A stretch of 26,791 bases of DNA, taken from Vibrio tasmaniensis 1F-187 (GTDB taxonomy: Bacteria > Pseudomonadota > Gammaproteobacteria > Enterobacterales > Vibrionaceae). The DNA is taken from positions 1-26,791 of the forward strand of contig NZ_AJZM02000427.1 in assembly GCF_000272405.2 (NCBI RefSeq), read 5' to 3'. Below, piece by piece: positions 9,596 to 17,835 of the stretch. Position 1 is the stretch's first letter. Each line of letters opens with the position of its first letter. The notes beneath the pieces are model-generated. The model did not search any database. It had not been told where the DNA came from and saw nothing but the letters and a program-made list of their open reading frames with translations. The translations under genes were made by a program, and so were the position numbers.

Positions 9596-10486
9596 GTGAA
9601 CTTAAGACAGTTGGAAGTCTTTTACGCCATTATGCAAACCGGAACCGTATCTGGGGCTGCGCGTAACCTGCATGTGTCACAACCTAATGTGACTCGTATT
9701 TTGGCGCATACAGAGCAACAACTTGGGTTTGGATTGTTCGAGCGTGTCAAAGGTCGGTTGGTGCCAACGGTCGAAGCGAGAACCTTACTGCCCGAAGCGG
9801 AAAAGGTCTATCAACAGCTGGGTCAATTTCGATCTCTGACCAACAAAGTGAAGCAAGGACATCAGCATTTACGTATTGGTGCACCACCGATACTGGCGAC
9901 CAAATTGCTGACTCCGGTAATAGCCCAAATGTCTCGTGAACAAGATCTCTCTTTTGAGTTACTAACAGCAAACCGTGATGAACTTTGTGCTGGATTATTA
10001 AAGCATGAGCTTGATATTGCCATCGCGTTTGGGGACGAAACACCGCCTGCCATATTAAGTGAAACGCTCTTAACTGAATCCCTCAAGGTTCTGGTTCCAT
10101 CCAATACGGTTGATCACCTGCCCGCAGAATTAACGCTAGATGATCTGATCAACTATCCGTTGCCAATCATCGGGCTCGATAGCCGCGATCCATTAGGCCT
10201 CCTGTTACATCAAAGCCTTATTGCGCGAGATGAGCATTATCACCATCCGATATCTGTGCGTGGATATAGCGCGGCGGCGGAACTGGTGAAGCACCAAGCG
10301 GGGTTTGCGATTGTCGATCCGTGGACGGCAGAGCAGTATCAAAATGACGATGCGGTTTGTGTGTTGCCACTTCAACCAGATATCCAATTTTCGGTCTCGA
10401 TGCTTTGCGCAGAGCACACCCCTCAGTCGATTTCCGTTAAGCAATTTATCGTTTCATTGAAGAGCCACACTCACCCTATAACTTAA
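9596..10486 (+). CDS. dgcR: LysR family regulator of D-glutamate use (DgcR)
   Basis: A 296-residue LysR-type regulator with an N-terminal helix-turn-helix (TVSGAARNLHVSQPNVTRIL, about residues 17-36) and a two-lobed effector-binding domain. The start is a GTG with AAGGA seven bases upstream. It lies immediately before, and on the same strand as, a DUF1611 gene and an enolase-superfamily epimerase gene. In marine bacteria this arrangement is the dgcR-dgcN-dgcA locus, where DgcR activates dgcN and dgcA for D-glutamate catabolism. Naming here rests on that gene order plus family membership. The inducer, probably D-Glu or N-acetyl-D-Glu, is inferred. Confidence 0.8.
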   Translation: MNLRQLEVFYAIMQTGTVSGAARNLHVSQPNVTRILAHTEQQLGFGLFERVKGRLVPTVEARTLLPEAEKVYQQLGQFRSLTNKVKQGHQHLRIGAPPILATKLLTPVIAQMSREQDLSFELLTANRDELCAGLLKHELDIAIAFGDETPPAILSETLLTESLKVLVPSNTVDHLPAELTLDDLINYPLPIIGLDSRDPLGLLLHQSLIARDEHYHHPISVRGYSAAAELVKHQAGFAIVDPWTAEQYQNDDAVCVLPLQPDIQFSVSMLCAEHTPQSISVKQFIVSLKSHTHPIT

Positions 10487-10495
10487 GGTTATAGG
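10475..10495 (+). other. Hairpin overlapping the dgcR stop codon
   Basis: A perfect 8-base-pair stem CCTATAAC / GTTATAGG with a five-base loop contains the dgcR TAA stop. No T run follows, so it may be an attenuating or RNA-stabilising structure rather than a terminator. Confidence 0.5.
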
Positions 10496-10577
10496 CTCGT
10501 CATAAATTGGTATTCGGCAGCTTCTAAGTTCTTAATTAAAGTAAACCCATACAAAGATTTATTAATTAGGAATACTC

Positions 10578-11585
10578 ATGTCTATCGCTCAACCTTACCT
10601 TCTTTTTCTTGGGGATGTTACCGACCCACTTGCCGCAAAAACAGCTCGCGGTATTCATCAATGGCGACCAGAAATTTGCCTAGGTCAGCTTCGTTTAACA
10701 GACGTTACCGTTTCACTTGGCTTAACGGATATGACCTTACAAGAGGCGCAAGCACAGGGCGCGAAAACGCTAGTGATTGGCACAGCAAACCCAGGTGGTG
10801 TTATTCCTGACTCTTGGCAGCCAACCATAATGGAAGCTGCAGAAATGGGATTTGAGATTGCATCTGGCATGCACCAACGACTGAGTGAATTTTCACCGCT
10901 TGCTGACATGCAACAGCGAGGATTGACTAAGCTTCATGATGTACGCCATTTTGATGGTGATCTAAACGTTGGTAACGGTAAGCCTCGTCAGGGTAAGCGC
11001 CTTCTTACGGTCGGAACCGATTGCTCAGTAGGAAAAATGTTCTCGGCGTTGGCCATTGAAAAATCGCTTAAACAAGCAGGAATCTCTGCTCAGTTTAAAG
11101 CGACAGGGCAGACAGGTATCTTGATTGAAGGCAAAGGCATTTCTATTGATGCGGTGGTGGCGGATTTCATTTCTGGCGCGGTTGAAGCGATTAGCCCCGA
11201 TTTTACTGACTACGAGTGGGACATCATTGAAGGGCAGGGTTCTTTGTTCAACCCTTCGTTTGCAGGCGTGAGTTTGGGATTATTGCATGGCGCACAAGCT
11301 GATGCTTTGGTGCTATGTCACGAAGTAGGGCGACCACATATTCGCAACCTTCCTCATGCGCAATTACCAACGATTGAACAGACGATCGAAGCTAACTTGC
11401 AAGCCGCGCGATTGACGAATCCAGATGTAAAATTGGTTGGCATCTGCTTGAACACGTCGGCACTCAGCATTGAAGACGCTGAGACATTATGCCAAGAATG
11501 GACCACACTCTATCAAGTGCCCGTGACGGATCCAGTGCGTTTTGGTGTACAACACATTACTGATCATTTGCGACATTCACTTTAA
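10578..11585 (+). CDS. dgcN: DgcN, D-glutamate N-acetyltransferase (DUF1611)
   Basis: A 335-residue DUF1611 protein. The C-terminal domain has a P-loop-like motif GTDCSVGK at residues 146-153, then GQTG (177-180) and EGQGSLFNPSFAG (from 218), the hallmark blocks of this family. The homologue in Pseudoalteromonas CF6-2 was reported to make N-acetyl-D-glutamate from D-glutamate. The start is well supported by AGGA six bases before the ATG. It is followed after 57 bases by dgcA and is probably co-transcribed with it. A second, divergent DUF1611 protein is encoded at 15497. The functional name is transferred from family plus gene order, not demonstrated here. Confidence 0.85.
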   Translation: MSIAQPYLLFLGDVTDPLAAKTARGIHQWRPEICLGQLRLTDVTVSLGLTDMTLQEAQAQGAKTLVIGTANPGGVIPDSWQPTIMEAAEMGFEIASGMHQRLSEFSPLADMQQRGLTKLHDVRHFDGDLNVGNGKPRQGKRLLTVGTDCSVGKMFSALAIEKSLKQAGISAQFKATGQTGILIEGKGISIDAVVADFISGAVEAISPDFTDYEWDIIEGQGSLFNPSFAGVSLGLLHGAQADALVLCHEVGRPHIRNLPHAQLPTIEQTIEANLQAARLTNPDVKLVGICLNTSALSIEDAETLCQEWTTLYQVPVTDPVRFGVQHITDHLRHSL

Positions 11586-11642
11586 CGACGTCATCATTTC
11601 TACGTTTCCATTTGTTAAAGCGAACATCAACCGAGTGAAATT

Positions 11643-12629
11643 ATGAAGATTACAGCAGAACCTATTACTATCGCGATGCAAACGCCTTTTCGCATCTCTC
11701 GTGGCAGTCGAACTGAGTGTCACGTTGTTCGTGTTTACATTGAACATGGTGGCAAACAAGCTCAAGGCGAATGCACGCCTTACCCACGATACGGCGAGTC
11801 ATCGGAGTCTGTGTTAGCGCAAATCCAACAAGCGTCTAGCGCACTTGAAGCTATGTTTGCACGAGGCGTTACCGATCCCGCAGAGCTAAGAGATCATCTT
11901 CAGTCTTTATTGACTGGAGGGGCAGCGCGAAATGCGGTTGATTGTGCGCTTTGGGATTTCGAAGCTAAGCAGAAAGAACAGGTGTTTCCAAATAGCTTGT
12001 TTGAGTTACCTGCTCAAATTGTGACTGCAATGACCGTCTCGATTGGTACGCCAGAAGCGATGGCGACACAAGCGCGAGATTATGTGGTGAATGGTGCGAA
12101 ACTTCTAAAAGTGAAGCTTGATGGCGAGCAGGTAGTAAAGCGTGTTTGCGCTGTGCGAGAAGCTGCACCTGATGTTCAGATTGTACTGGATGCTAATGAA
12201 GCGTGGACAGGGTTGAATCTCGAAGAGTTGTTTAATCAACTTACTGAGTTTGATATCGCGATGATCGAGCAACCTTTGCCGCAACAACATGATGCGTCAC
12301 TGGCACATATCAATCACCCGATCCCACTGTGTGCGGATGAAAGCTGTCATACCACTTCGCAACTTTCATCTTTGTTAGGCAAGTATGAAATGGTCAATAT
12401 CAAGCTCGATAAAACGGGCGGTTTGACCGAAGCATTGGTACTTGCTGAAGAAGCTCAAAGGCTAGGATTTACTCTGATGTCGGGTTGTATGCTAGGCACC
12501 TCATTGGCGATGCGAGCGGCGCTGCCTATTGCGGTTCAATCTGAAATCGTCGACCTTGATGGTCCTGTATTACTTGGGCAAGATGTTTCGCAAGCACTGA
12601 CTTATCAAGATGGGATGATCATTCTTTAA
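11643..12629 (+). CDS. dgcA: DgcA, N-acetyl-D-glutamate racemase (enolase superfamily)
   Basis: A 328-residue enolase-superfamily protein of the dipeptide epimerase branch. The catalytic-barrel motifs are in order: KLLKVKLD (the KxK base lysine), LDANEAW, IEQPLPQQ and CADESC (three metal ligands Asp/Glu/Asp), NIKLDKTGG (the second catalytic Lys) and the GCMLGTS loop. Enzymes next to dgcN were shown in marine bacteria to racemise N-acetyl-D-glutamate to N-acetyl-L-glutamate, which is then deacetylated to L-Glu. Automatic annotation often calls it L-Ala-D/L-Glu epimerase, which remains an alternative. It is the last gene of the chromosomal block; repeat site A begins 55 bases past its stop. Confidence 0.85.
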   Translation: MKITAEPITIAMQTPFRISRGSRTECHVVRVYIEHGGKQAQGECTPYPRYGESSESVLAQIQQASSALEAMFARGVTDPAELRDHLQSLLTGGAARNAVDCALWDFEAKQKEQVFPNSLFELPAQIVTAMTVSIGTPEAMATQARDYVVNGAKLLKVKLDGEQVVKRVCAVREAAPDVQIVLDANEAWTGLNLEELFNQLTEFDIAMIEQPLPQQHDASLAHINHPIPLCADESCHTTSQLSSLLGKYEMVNIKLDKTGGLTEALVLAEEAQRLGFTLMSGCMLGTSLAMRAALPIAVQSEIVDLDGPVLLGQDVSQALTYQDGMIIL

Positions 12630-13022
12630 GGTGGCTTAGCGTTCAGTATTGATGATGCAGGTTATAGGTAGGCACGCGAACTTTTGGACAAAAGCGTGTC
12701 AGTGATTTTGCTAATTTAGTGATGTGTGGATTAGGTCAGGTATCATAAAGCCAAACCATGTCCATCTCTAGTTATGTGGCAAAATGGCCTAACCCACCAC
12801 ACCGAAATATGGCGTCAATATTGGTTGAAATATCCTTATAAATCAGTAGCTTTTCCAGATTAGCTTATCTATTTACGACTGCGATGAAACCAAAGTTTAA
12901 CACTAAGGTGCTGAATTGGTTACAAAACCACTGGCTTTAGTTGCGTAAGCACATCATAAGGGGTCATATATACTCCGCCTAGTATTTCAAGACAATATAT
13001 ACTTATAGTCACCTGATTACGT
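12630..13022. other. Non-coding stretch at the left edge of the island
   Basis: No convincing gene lies here. It contains repeat site A at 12685 and an imperfect inverted repeat pairing GTGTGGATTAGG (12724-12735) with a matching tract around 12788-12803. Base composition shifts from Vibrio-typical to AT-richer by eye. I take this as the junction between chromosome and accessory DNA. Confidence 0.5.
12685..12719 (+). repeat. Island repeat site A (TGGACAAAAGCG)
   Basis: Begins TGGACAAAAGCGTGTCAGTG and continues into TTTTGCTAATTTA, resembling sites B, C and D in the same orientation. The first bases also form a small inverted repeat CTTTTG-GA-CAAAAG (12681-12694). It marks the left edge of the accessory region. 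A role as a recombinase attachment site is inferred. Confidence 0.45.
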
Positions 13023-13097
13023 ATGAATAGAATGGCATTTAGGAAGTTCCATAGTATCATCTCAGCAATAACCTTCGGAATTATGGGAATTTATTGA
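13023..13097 (+). CDS. Possible 24-codon ORF abutting the OLD gene
   Basis: An ATG at 13023 opens 24 codons starting MNRMAFRKFHSIISAITFG, basic then hydrophobic, and ends with TGA at 13095-13097, directly against the GTG start of the nuclease gene. It has no good ribosome binding site of its own. It could be a leader peptide for translational coupling, a small membrane peptide, or chance. Confidence 0.25.
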   Translation: MNRMAFRKFHSIISAITFGIMGIY

Positions 13098-14873
13098 GTG
13101 ATACTTTCTGGTTTTGCATTCTCTGGCTATCGCAGCTTCGGCAATGAAGAAAAAGCTGTCATTGCCCCCCTTCAAAAGATCAACTTTCTAATTGGTGCTA
13201 ACAACTCAGGTAAGTCGAATGTGATGAGACTTATCTGTGAACACCAAACCTTGTTTACAAAATACGAGACAAAGTTCGATCAGCTTGATATTCCTCAAGT
13301 GGGCTCTGGCAACTTCAAGTTTTCAATTGCAGCATCAAAGGAAACTGTAAAGGCGCTGAGTAAAAGCCTTATAAAGCGAACAGATTACAAAGAGCAGGAA
13401 GCACACTTTGAGTGGCTTTTTGCTACAGAACTTTTTGGGCATATTGGACAAGGCGAAGATGTTTATACTTGGTTCAATTTTGACCATCGCAGTAGTCATA
13501 CTCACGAACCTCTAGACAAACAATATGCCATTAACCTAGCTGTCCCTAGAGGTTTTAGTTGGAGAAGTCTCAACATTTCTCTGAATAATAGCTACTACCA
13601 GACTGATAAACAGAATATTCCAGATGTTTTAAATGCAATGGCAATGGTAAAGCCCAAGCTAAACTTTAGCCCCATATTCATACCTGCAATTCGTCAAATT
13701 GGCCTGTCCGACTCTCAGCTATCTAACCAATCGGACTTTAGTGGTTCAGGTATTATTGAGCGTCTTCAAAAGCTAGAACGCCCAGCGATTGGTACAAACC
13801 AACAAGACAAAAAAAAATTCGCTAAGATTAATACCTTTTTGCGTTCTGTGTTAGAGAATGACAGTGCTACTCTAGAAATACCCCATGATCGATCGATGAT
13901 CATCGTACATATGGATGACAAGACTCTCCCATTAGAGTCTCTGGGCACTGGTATTCATGAGGTTGTTATCTTGGCAGCTGCCGCGACACTCCTTGAAAAT
14001 ACTGTTGTGTGTATAGAAGAACCTGAACTTCATTTGCACCCAATCCTTCAGCGTAAGCTCATCAACTACCTAAATACTGATACCAACAATCAGTACTTTA
14101 TTACGACACACTCTGCACACCTACTTGATGCGACTGAGGCTCAAATTTTCCATGTATCGATGGAAGACGGCGTATCAAAAGTCACGACTGTTTCTAATAC
14201 GCGCGAGCGTTCCGAACTTTGCGCAAGCCTAGGTTACAAAGGCTCGGACATTCTCCAAGCTAATTGCGTGATTTGGGTAGAAGGCCCATCAGATAGAACC
14301 TACTTAAACTATTGGCTTAAAGCTAAGGATGATAGCCTAGTTGAAGGGATACACTACTCTATAATGTTTTATGGTGGCCGCTTAGCTAGTCATCTCAGCG
14401 GGTACGATCCTGATGAACTAGAAGATCATGAAAAAGAACTTATCTCACTGCGGAAATTGAATCGTAGCAGTGTCATCATGATCGACAGCGATAAAGCCGC
14501 ACCTCAAAGCAGAATCAATGATACAAAGAAGCGCCTACGAGATGAGTTCAACATGGGCCCAGGGTTTGCTTGGGTAACAGAAGGCCGTGAAGTAGAGAAC
14601 TATTTAGATGAGGATAAGCTGGAAGATACTGTAACAGCCGTTCATCCTAAATCAGCGATTAAGCTACGTGCTAAAGGAAAGTGGGAGAACCTTCTTGAGT
14701 TCACACATAAAACCGTTTCCAAGAACAAAGCTAAACCATACCCTACAGCTAGTAAGGTAAAAGTAGCAAATCACTACACCGACAATTACCTTGCAGACTT
14801 AACCAAGCTAGATCTAAACAAACGTATTAACCAACTAGTCACGTTCATTAAGAAATCTAATCATATAGCATAA
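13098..14873 (+). CDS. OLD family ATP-dependent nuclease (AAA-TOPRIM)
   Basis: A 591-residue protein with an ABC-type ATPase followed by a TOPRIM nuclease, the OLD (overcoming lysogenization defect) architecture. The Walker A is GANNSGKS at 33-40. Walker B VVCIEEPELHLHP is near 302-314 and is followed by the ITTHSAHLLDA switch region. The TOPRIM acidic residues appear in WVEGPSDRTYL (near 392), IMIDSDK (near 460) and EGREVENY (near 493). OLD proteins act on DNA and many defend against phage. No UvrD-like helicase (GajB) or reverse transcriptase is adjacent, so this is a stand-alone class 1-like OLD, not Gabija. The start is GTG with GGGA nine bases upstream. Confidence 0.88.
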   Translation: MILSGFAFSGYRSFGNEEKAVIAPLQKINFLIGANNSGKSNVMRLICEHQTLFTKYETKFDQLDIPQVGSGNFKFSIAASKETVKALSKSLIKRTDYKEQEAHFEWLFATELFGHIGQGEDVYTWFNFDHRSSHTHEPLDKQYAINLAVPRGFSWRSLNISLNNSYYQTDKQNIPDVLNAMAMVKPKLNFSPIFIPAIRQIGLSDSQLSNQSDFSGSGIIERLQKLERPAIGTNQQDKKKFAKINTFLRSVLENDSATLEIPHDRSMIIVHMDDKTLPLESLGTGIHEVVILAAAATLLENTVVCIEEPELHLHPILQRKLINYLNTDTNNQYFITTHSAHLLDATEAQIFHVSMEDGVSKVTTVSNTRERSELCASLGYKGSDILQANCVIWVEGPSDRTYLNYWLKAKDDSLVEGIHYSIMFYGGRLASHLSGYDPDELEDHEKELISLRKLNRSSVIMIDSDKAAPQSRINDTKKRLRDEFNMGPGFAWVTEGREVENYLDEDKLEDTVTAVHPKSAIKLRAKGKWENLLEFTHKTVSKNKAKPYPTASKVKVANHYTDNYLADLTKLDLNKRINQLVTFIKKSNHIA

Positions 14874-15147
14874 CGCTACGGGATAGACGGGCCACTCCTC
14901 CTTTTAAGATATAACAGCCTGAAAAGTAAGGGGTTAATGGTTATTCCAAATAACTTTACAAAGAGAGTGCTTAGGGTAACTACAGGGTATAAATACTGGT
15001 AGTGTAATAATTAACATTGAGCAGGCTAATAGGCTATGACTGAACAGTGTCAAATTTTGCATTTTTCCTTACATAAGTTCAAGGCAGGGTAAGCTCGCAT
15101 CCACAAGATATAAACGAGTATTTGGTCTAAACAGGAATGGGGAAAAT

Positions 15148-15177
15148 GTGTGCTTGCCGTGATCGGCTTTAGCACAC
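15148..15177 (+). other. Two-part hairpin immediately before site B
   Basis: GTGTGCT (15148-15154) pairs with AGCACAC (15171-15177), and inside it GCCG (15156-15159) pairs with CGGC (15164-15167) around a TGAT loop. The structure ends three bases before TGGACAAAAACG of site B. It could be a terminator-like structure for the OLD gene, or part of a recombination site. Confidence 0.5.
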
Positions 15178-15180
15178 CTC

Positions 15181-15216
15181 TGGACAAAAACGCGTTAAAC
15201 TCAAAACTCTAATTCA
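15181..15216 (+). repeat. Island repeat site B (TGGACAAAAACG)
   Basis: Begins TGGACAAAAACGCGTTAAAC, sharing its first 12 bases exactly with site D 11.5 kb away and continuing with a CTCTAATT tract like that in sites A and C. It has the same orientation as A, C and D. Confidence 0.5.
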
Positions 15217-15361
15217 CTTAACTAATATTAGAAAAAGTATCTTGAAACCTTAAAGCTGAGAGGTTGATACGGCGACGTTGAACAATGAGTCTTAGATCTC
15301 TAATCAGTCACGTTAGTATGGGTGAAGCCTGAAAGTGATAGACTTAGAAAGCGTATTAATA

Positions 15362-15491
15362 ATAACCAACAAAAGTCTGGTGAGTGTGTTACCTTGGTTG
15401 TTATCCCTACCGCTTAGTGGGGACTTCTTTTCTTTTCCGAACTCGCATCTCGGCACTCCTTAGTTGCCCTCCTAAGCCTCACCGCAGGCTT
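15362..15491 (+). promoter_or_regulatory. Structured 5' leader of the DUF1611-racemase operon
   Basis: Before the start at 15497 lie an AACCAA / TTGGTT pairing, then a TCCCTA / TAG-TG-GGGA stem at about 15406-15423 followed by a T/C-rich tract (a weak terminator shape), and a 6-base-pair hairpin AAGCCT / AGGCTT (15474-15491) that covers the only SD-like AGG. The layout suggests attenuation or control of translation, but no known riboswitch class was recognised. Confidence 0.3.
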
Positions 15492-15496
15492 TAATT

Positions 15497-16702
15497 ATGT
15501 CCATTTCAACTCAAAAGTTAAGAAACATCTTCAAACTCACTAGAATTGAAAATGTAGAAATCAACAACGACGTACCCCATTTCGCACCTTGGTTACCACT
15601 TGCTCAAAAAGTAAAACCTGTCATCCCTTCTGCGATTGTATATTGCGAAGGTAATTTTGGTAAAATTGATGGTAAAACCGCTAATGGGTTAGTGAGACAT
15701 TCGTTAAGCTATCGTATTCTATCGGTTATTGATAGTGAGTCTGCTGGCTTAGATGCTGGTGAAGTTCTTGATAACAAAGCCAATGGAATACCGCTCCTTG
15801 CTAATGCTGAAGAAGCTATCATTCACGCAGAAAGCATTCCTGATTACTTCATTTTTGGCATTGCGCCATCAAGTGGCTTTTTATCTGACTTAGATAAAAG
15901 CATCATTTTAAATGCCATGTCACTAGGAATGAACATCGTAAATGGCTTACATGAATTCCTAACCGATGATCCTCTATTTTTAGAAGCCAGCTTAAAGAAT
16001 AACGTTCGAATATTCGATACTCGCAAACCCAAAAATAAAGGCGAACTGAAAACGTTTAGCGGGAAAATACACAACGTTAAATGCCCGAGAATTGCTGTAA
16101 TGGGGACGGATTGCGCGCTAGGAAAACGAACAACAGCAACAATATTGGCGAATGAACTGACTAAAAAAGGCCTTAACGTCGTTCTGATTGCCACTGGTCA
16201 AACAGGCATTATGCAGGGCGCACAATACTGCGTTGCACTCGATGCTGTTCCTTCACAATTTTGTGCCGGTGAGTTGGAATCTGTCATTGTACAGGCCTAT
16301 GAAAAAGAAAATCCGGATCTGATTATTATTGAAGGGCAAGGAGCCTTGAGTCACCCTGCGTTTTCAACCAGCGCTTTTATCTTACGTGGCAGTTGTCCAA
16401 CGGGTGTGATACTGCAACATGCCCCTAAACGTTTATATCGTAGTGATTTTCCTGATTGCTCAATGCCTTCGATTACCTCAGAAATCAATCTTATCGAAAC
16501 GTTTTCTAATACCAATGTTATTGGACTAACACTGAATCATGAAGATATGTCGTTGGATGAAACACGTTGTGCGATAGACACTTACACTACCGAATTTGGT
16601 TTACCGGTTACTGATGTCTTGTCACAGCCTGTTGAACATCTACTGCACATCGTAACGTCAGCCTTTCCTATAATAGCAAGTAAACTGGCCGAAAAAGGGT
16701 GA
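15497..16702 (+). CDS. Second DUF1611 (DgcN-like) protein
   Basis: A 401-residue DUF1611 protein, about 65 residues longer than DgcN at 10578 and clearly diverged from it. The family blocks are intact: GTDCALGK at 203-210, GQTG at 234-237 and EGQGALSHPA at 279-288. The N-terminal domain differs and carries about 40 extra residues at the front. By analogy with DgcN it may activate or acylate an amino acid, but the substrate is unknown and no acetyl-CoA role is proved. It overlaps the next gene by four bases (GTGA), so translation is coupled to that of a PLP racemase. This DUF1611-plus-racemase pairing is the strongest clue to its role in D/L-amino acid conversion. Confidence 0.8.
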   Translation: MSISTQKLRNIFKLTRIENVEINNDVPHFAPWLPLAQKVKPVIPSAIVYCEGNFGKIDGKTANGLVRHSLSYRILSVIDSESAGLDAGEVLDNKANGIPLLANAEEAIIHAESIPDYFIFGIAPSSGFLSDLDKSIILNAMSLGMNIVNGLHEFLTDDPLFLEASLKNNVRIFDTRKPKNKGELKTFSGKIHNVKCPRIAVMGTDCALGKRTTATILANELTKKGLNVVLIATGQTGIMQGAQYCVALDAVPSQFCAGELESVIVQAYEKENPDLIIIEGQGALSHPAFSTSAFILRGSCPTGVILQHAPKRLYRSDFPDCSMPSITSEINLIETFSNTNVIGLTLNHEDMSLDETRCAIDTYTTEFGLPVTDVLSQPVEHLLHIVTSAFPIIASKLAEKG

Positions 16703-17835
16703 ACTACCCTAGGTTAGACATCGATTGTGGGAAAGTTCATCATAACGCTCAGTTCCTGATTTCTCAGCTCTCACTGAAAAATATATCCGTTACGCCTGTA
16801 ACAAAAGCCTTCCTCGGCCACCCTATCATCGCACAAGTTCTTATTGATGCTGGCGCAACAATGTTAGCCGATTCAAGAATCGAAAATCTTCAAAAGATGA
16901 CTGAATCTGGCATTGCTATCCCTAAAATGCTGATACGTACACCCATGCTCAGTCAAGTGGCGAGCGTAATAAAATACAGTGATATGAGTTTAAACTCTGA
17001 AGTTGAAGTGATTCAGAGGCTTTCACATGCAGCGGAACAACAAAATTGCTGTCACGGTATCATTATTATGGTTGAGCTTGGCGATCTCAGAGAAGGTGTG
17101 ATGCCAAATCGCGTGATTGATTTTATCCGAGAGATTATTTCTTTACCAAACATCACGATAAAAGGAATTGGTACGAATTTAGCCTGTCGGTATGGTGTCG
17201 CTCCAGATGATCAAAATATGAGTATTCTTTCTGTGCTTGCCGATGGAATTGAAGCTACATTTGGGGTCAGTCTAGAAATTATTTCAGGGGGTAATTCTGC
17301 TTCAGTTAACTGGGCTCTTCAGAGAACAGGCTTAACTCGAGTCAATAACCTTCGTATAGGAGAAGCCATTTTTTTAGGCTGTGAGCCTTTAGAGCACGAA
17401 AATATCAAAGGCTTACATACGGATGCGGTTTCTTTGACCGCTGAAGTGATTGAATCCAAGACTAAACCGACTTTGCCTTGGGGGAGTCGGGGGTTAAATG
17501 CTTTTGGTGAAAAAGAAAACCTTCAAGATAGAGGGGAGGTCTCACAAGCTATTCTAGCATTAGGCCGCCAAGATGTTTGTGTCAGCGGGCTTAAGGCTCC
17601 GAATGGGATTAAGATCATGTCTTCAACCAGTGATCATCTTGTCCTTGAATCCTCACAGAAACCACTATTTGTAGGGGAAAAAGTCACATTCAGTTTAGAT
17701 TACAGTGCGCTCTTATCTTCTATGTCTTCACGTTGTATCCATAAATATTTTAAGGCTCCTAAAGGGAGAAGAAAGGAAGAAGGAGCGCATAATGCTACGA
17801 ACAACTGTAATTCTCTTCGTCAGTGTCATGCTTAA
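16699..17835 (+). CDS. PLP-dependent alanine/ornithine-type racemase
   Basis: A 378-residue fold-type III PLP enzyme of the alanine/ornithine racemase group (Orr-like). The Schiff-base lysine is Lys36 in PVTKAFLGHP; MVELGDLREGV and ISGGNSASVNWAL are further family blocks in the barrel, and FSLDYSALL near the C-terminus belongs to the beta domain. The start is a GTG inside the stop of the preceding DUF1611 gene. The basic tail KGRRKEEGAHNATNNCN overlaps the next gene by 44 bases and is probably an ORF extension beyond the conserved fold. The amino acid substrate (ornithine, alanine or other) cannot be chosen from sequence. Confidence 0.85.
   Translation: MNYPRLDIDCGKVHHNAQFLISQLSLKNISVTPVTKAFLGHPIIAQVLIDAGATMLADSRIENLQKMTESGIAIPKMLIRTPMLSQVASVIKYSDMSLNSEVEVIQRLSHAAEQQNCCHGIIIMVELGDLREGVMPNRVIDFIREIISLPNITIKGIGTNLACRYGVAPDDQNMSILSVLADGIEATFGVSLEIISGGNSASVNWALQRTGLTRVNNLRIGEAIFLGCEPLEHENIKGLHTDAVSLTAEVIESKTKPTLPWGSRGLNAFGEKENLQDRGEVSQAILALGRQDVCVSGLKAPNGIKIMSSTSDHLVLESSQKPLFVGEKVTFSLDYSALLSSMSSRCIHKYFKAPKGRRKEEGAHNATNNCNSLRQCHA

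Larger units (their letters stand above)
14874..15496. other. Non-coding gap with site B and a structured leader
   Basis: The 623 bases between the OLD gene and the DUF1611 gene hold no credible protein gene; the open stretches are under 20 codons. They carry a two-part hairpin at 15148-15177, repeat site B at 15181 and, near the right end, several potential stem-loops before the DUF1611 start. Confidence 0.6.

Noticed and set aside
9747..10043. Minus-strand frames opposite dgcR and dgcN
   Set aside because: They are shadow frames of well-supported genes and carry no domain.
12630..13097. Integron attC site in the gap after dgcA
   Set aside because: The inverted repeat is imperfect and lacks the RYYYAAC / GTTRRRY core-site pair. 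The recombinase here also lacks features I would need to call it IntI.
13098..14873. Gabija system (GajA plus GajB)
   Set aside because: The ATPase-TOPRIM protein is present but no UvrD-like helicase gene follows; the next gene is a DUF1611 protein 620 bases away.
15036..15092. 18-codon ATG frame in the gap before the DUF1611 gene
   Set aside because: It is too short, has no ribosome binding site, and lies upstream of site B in a different module from the operon.
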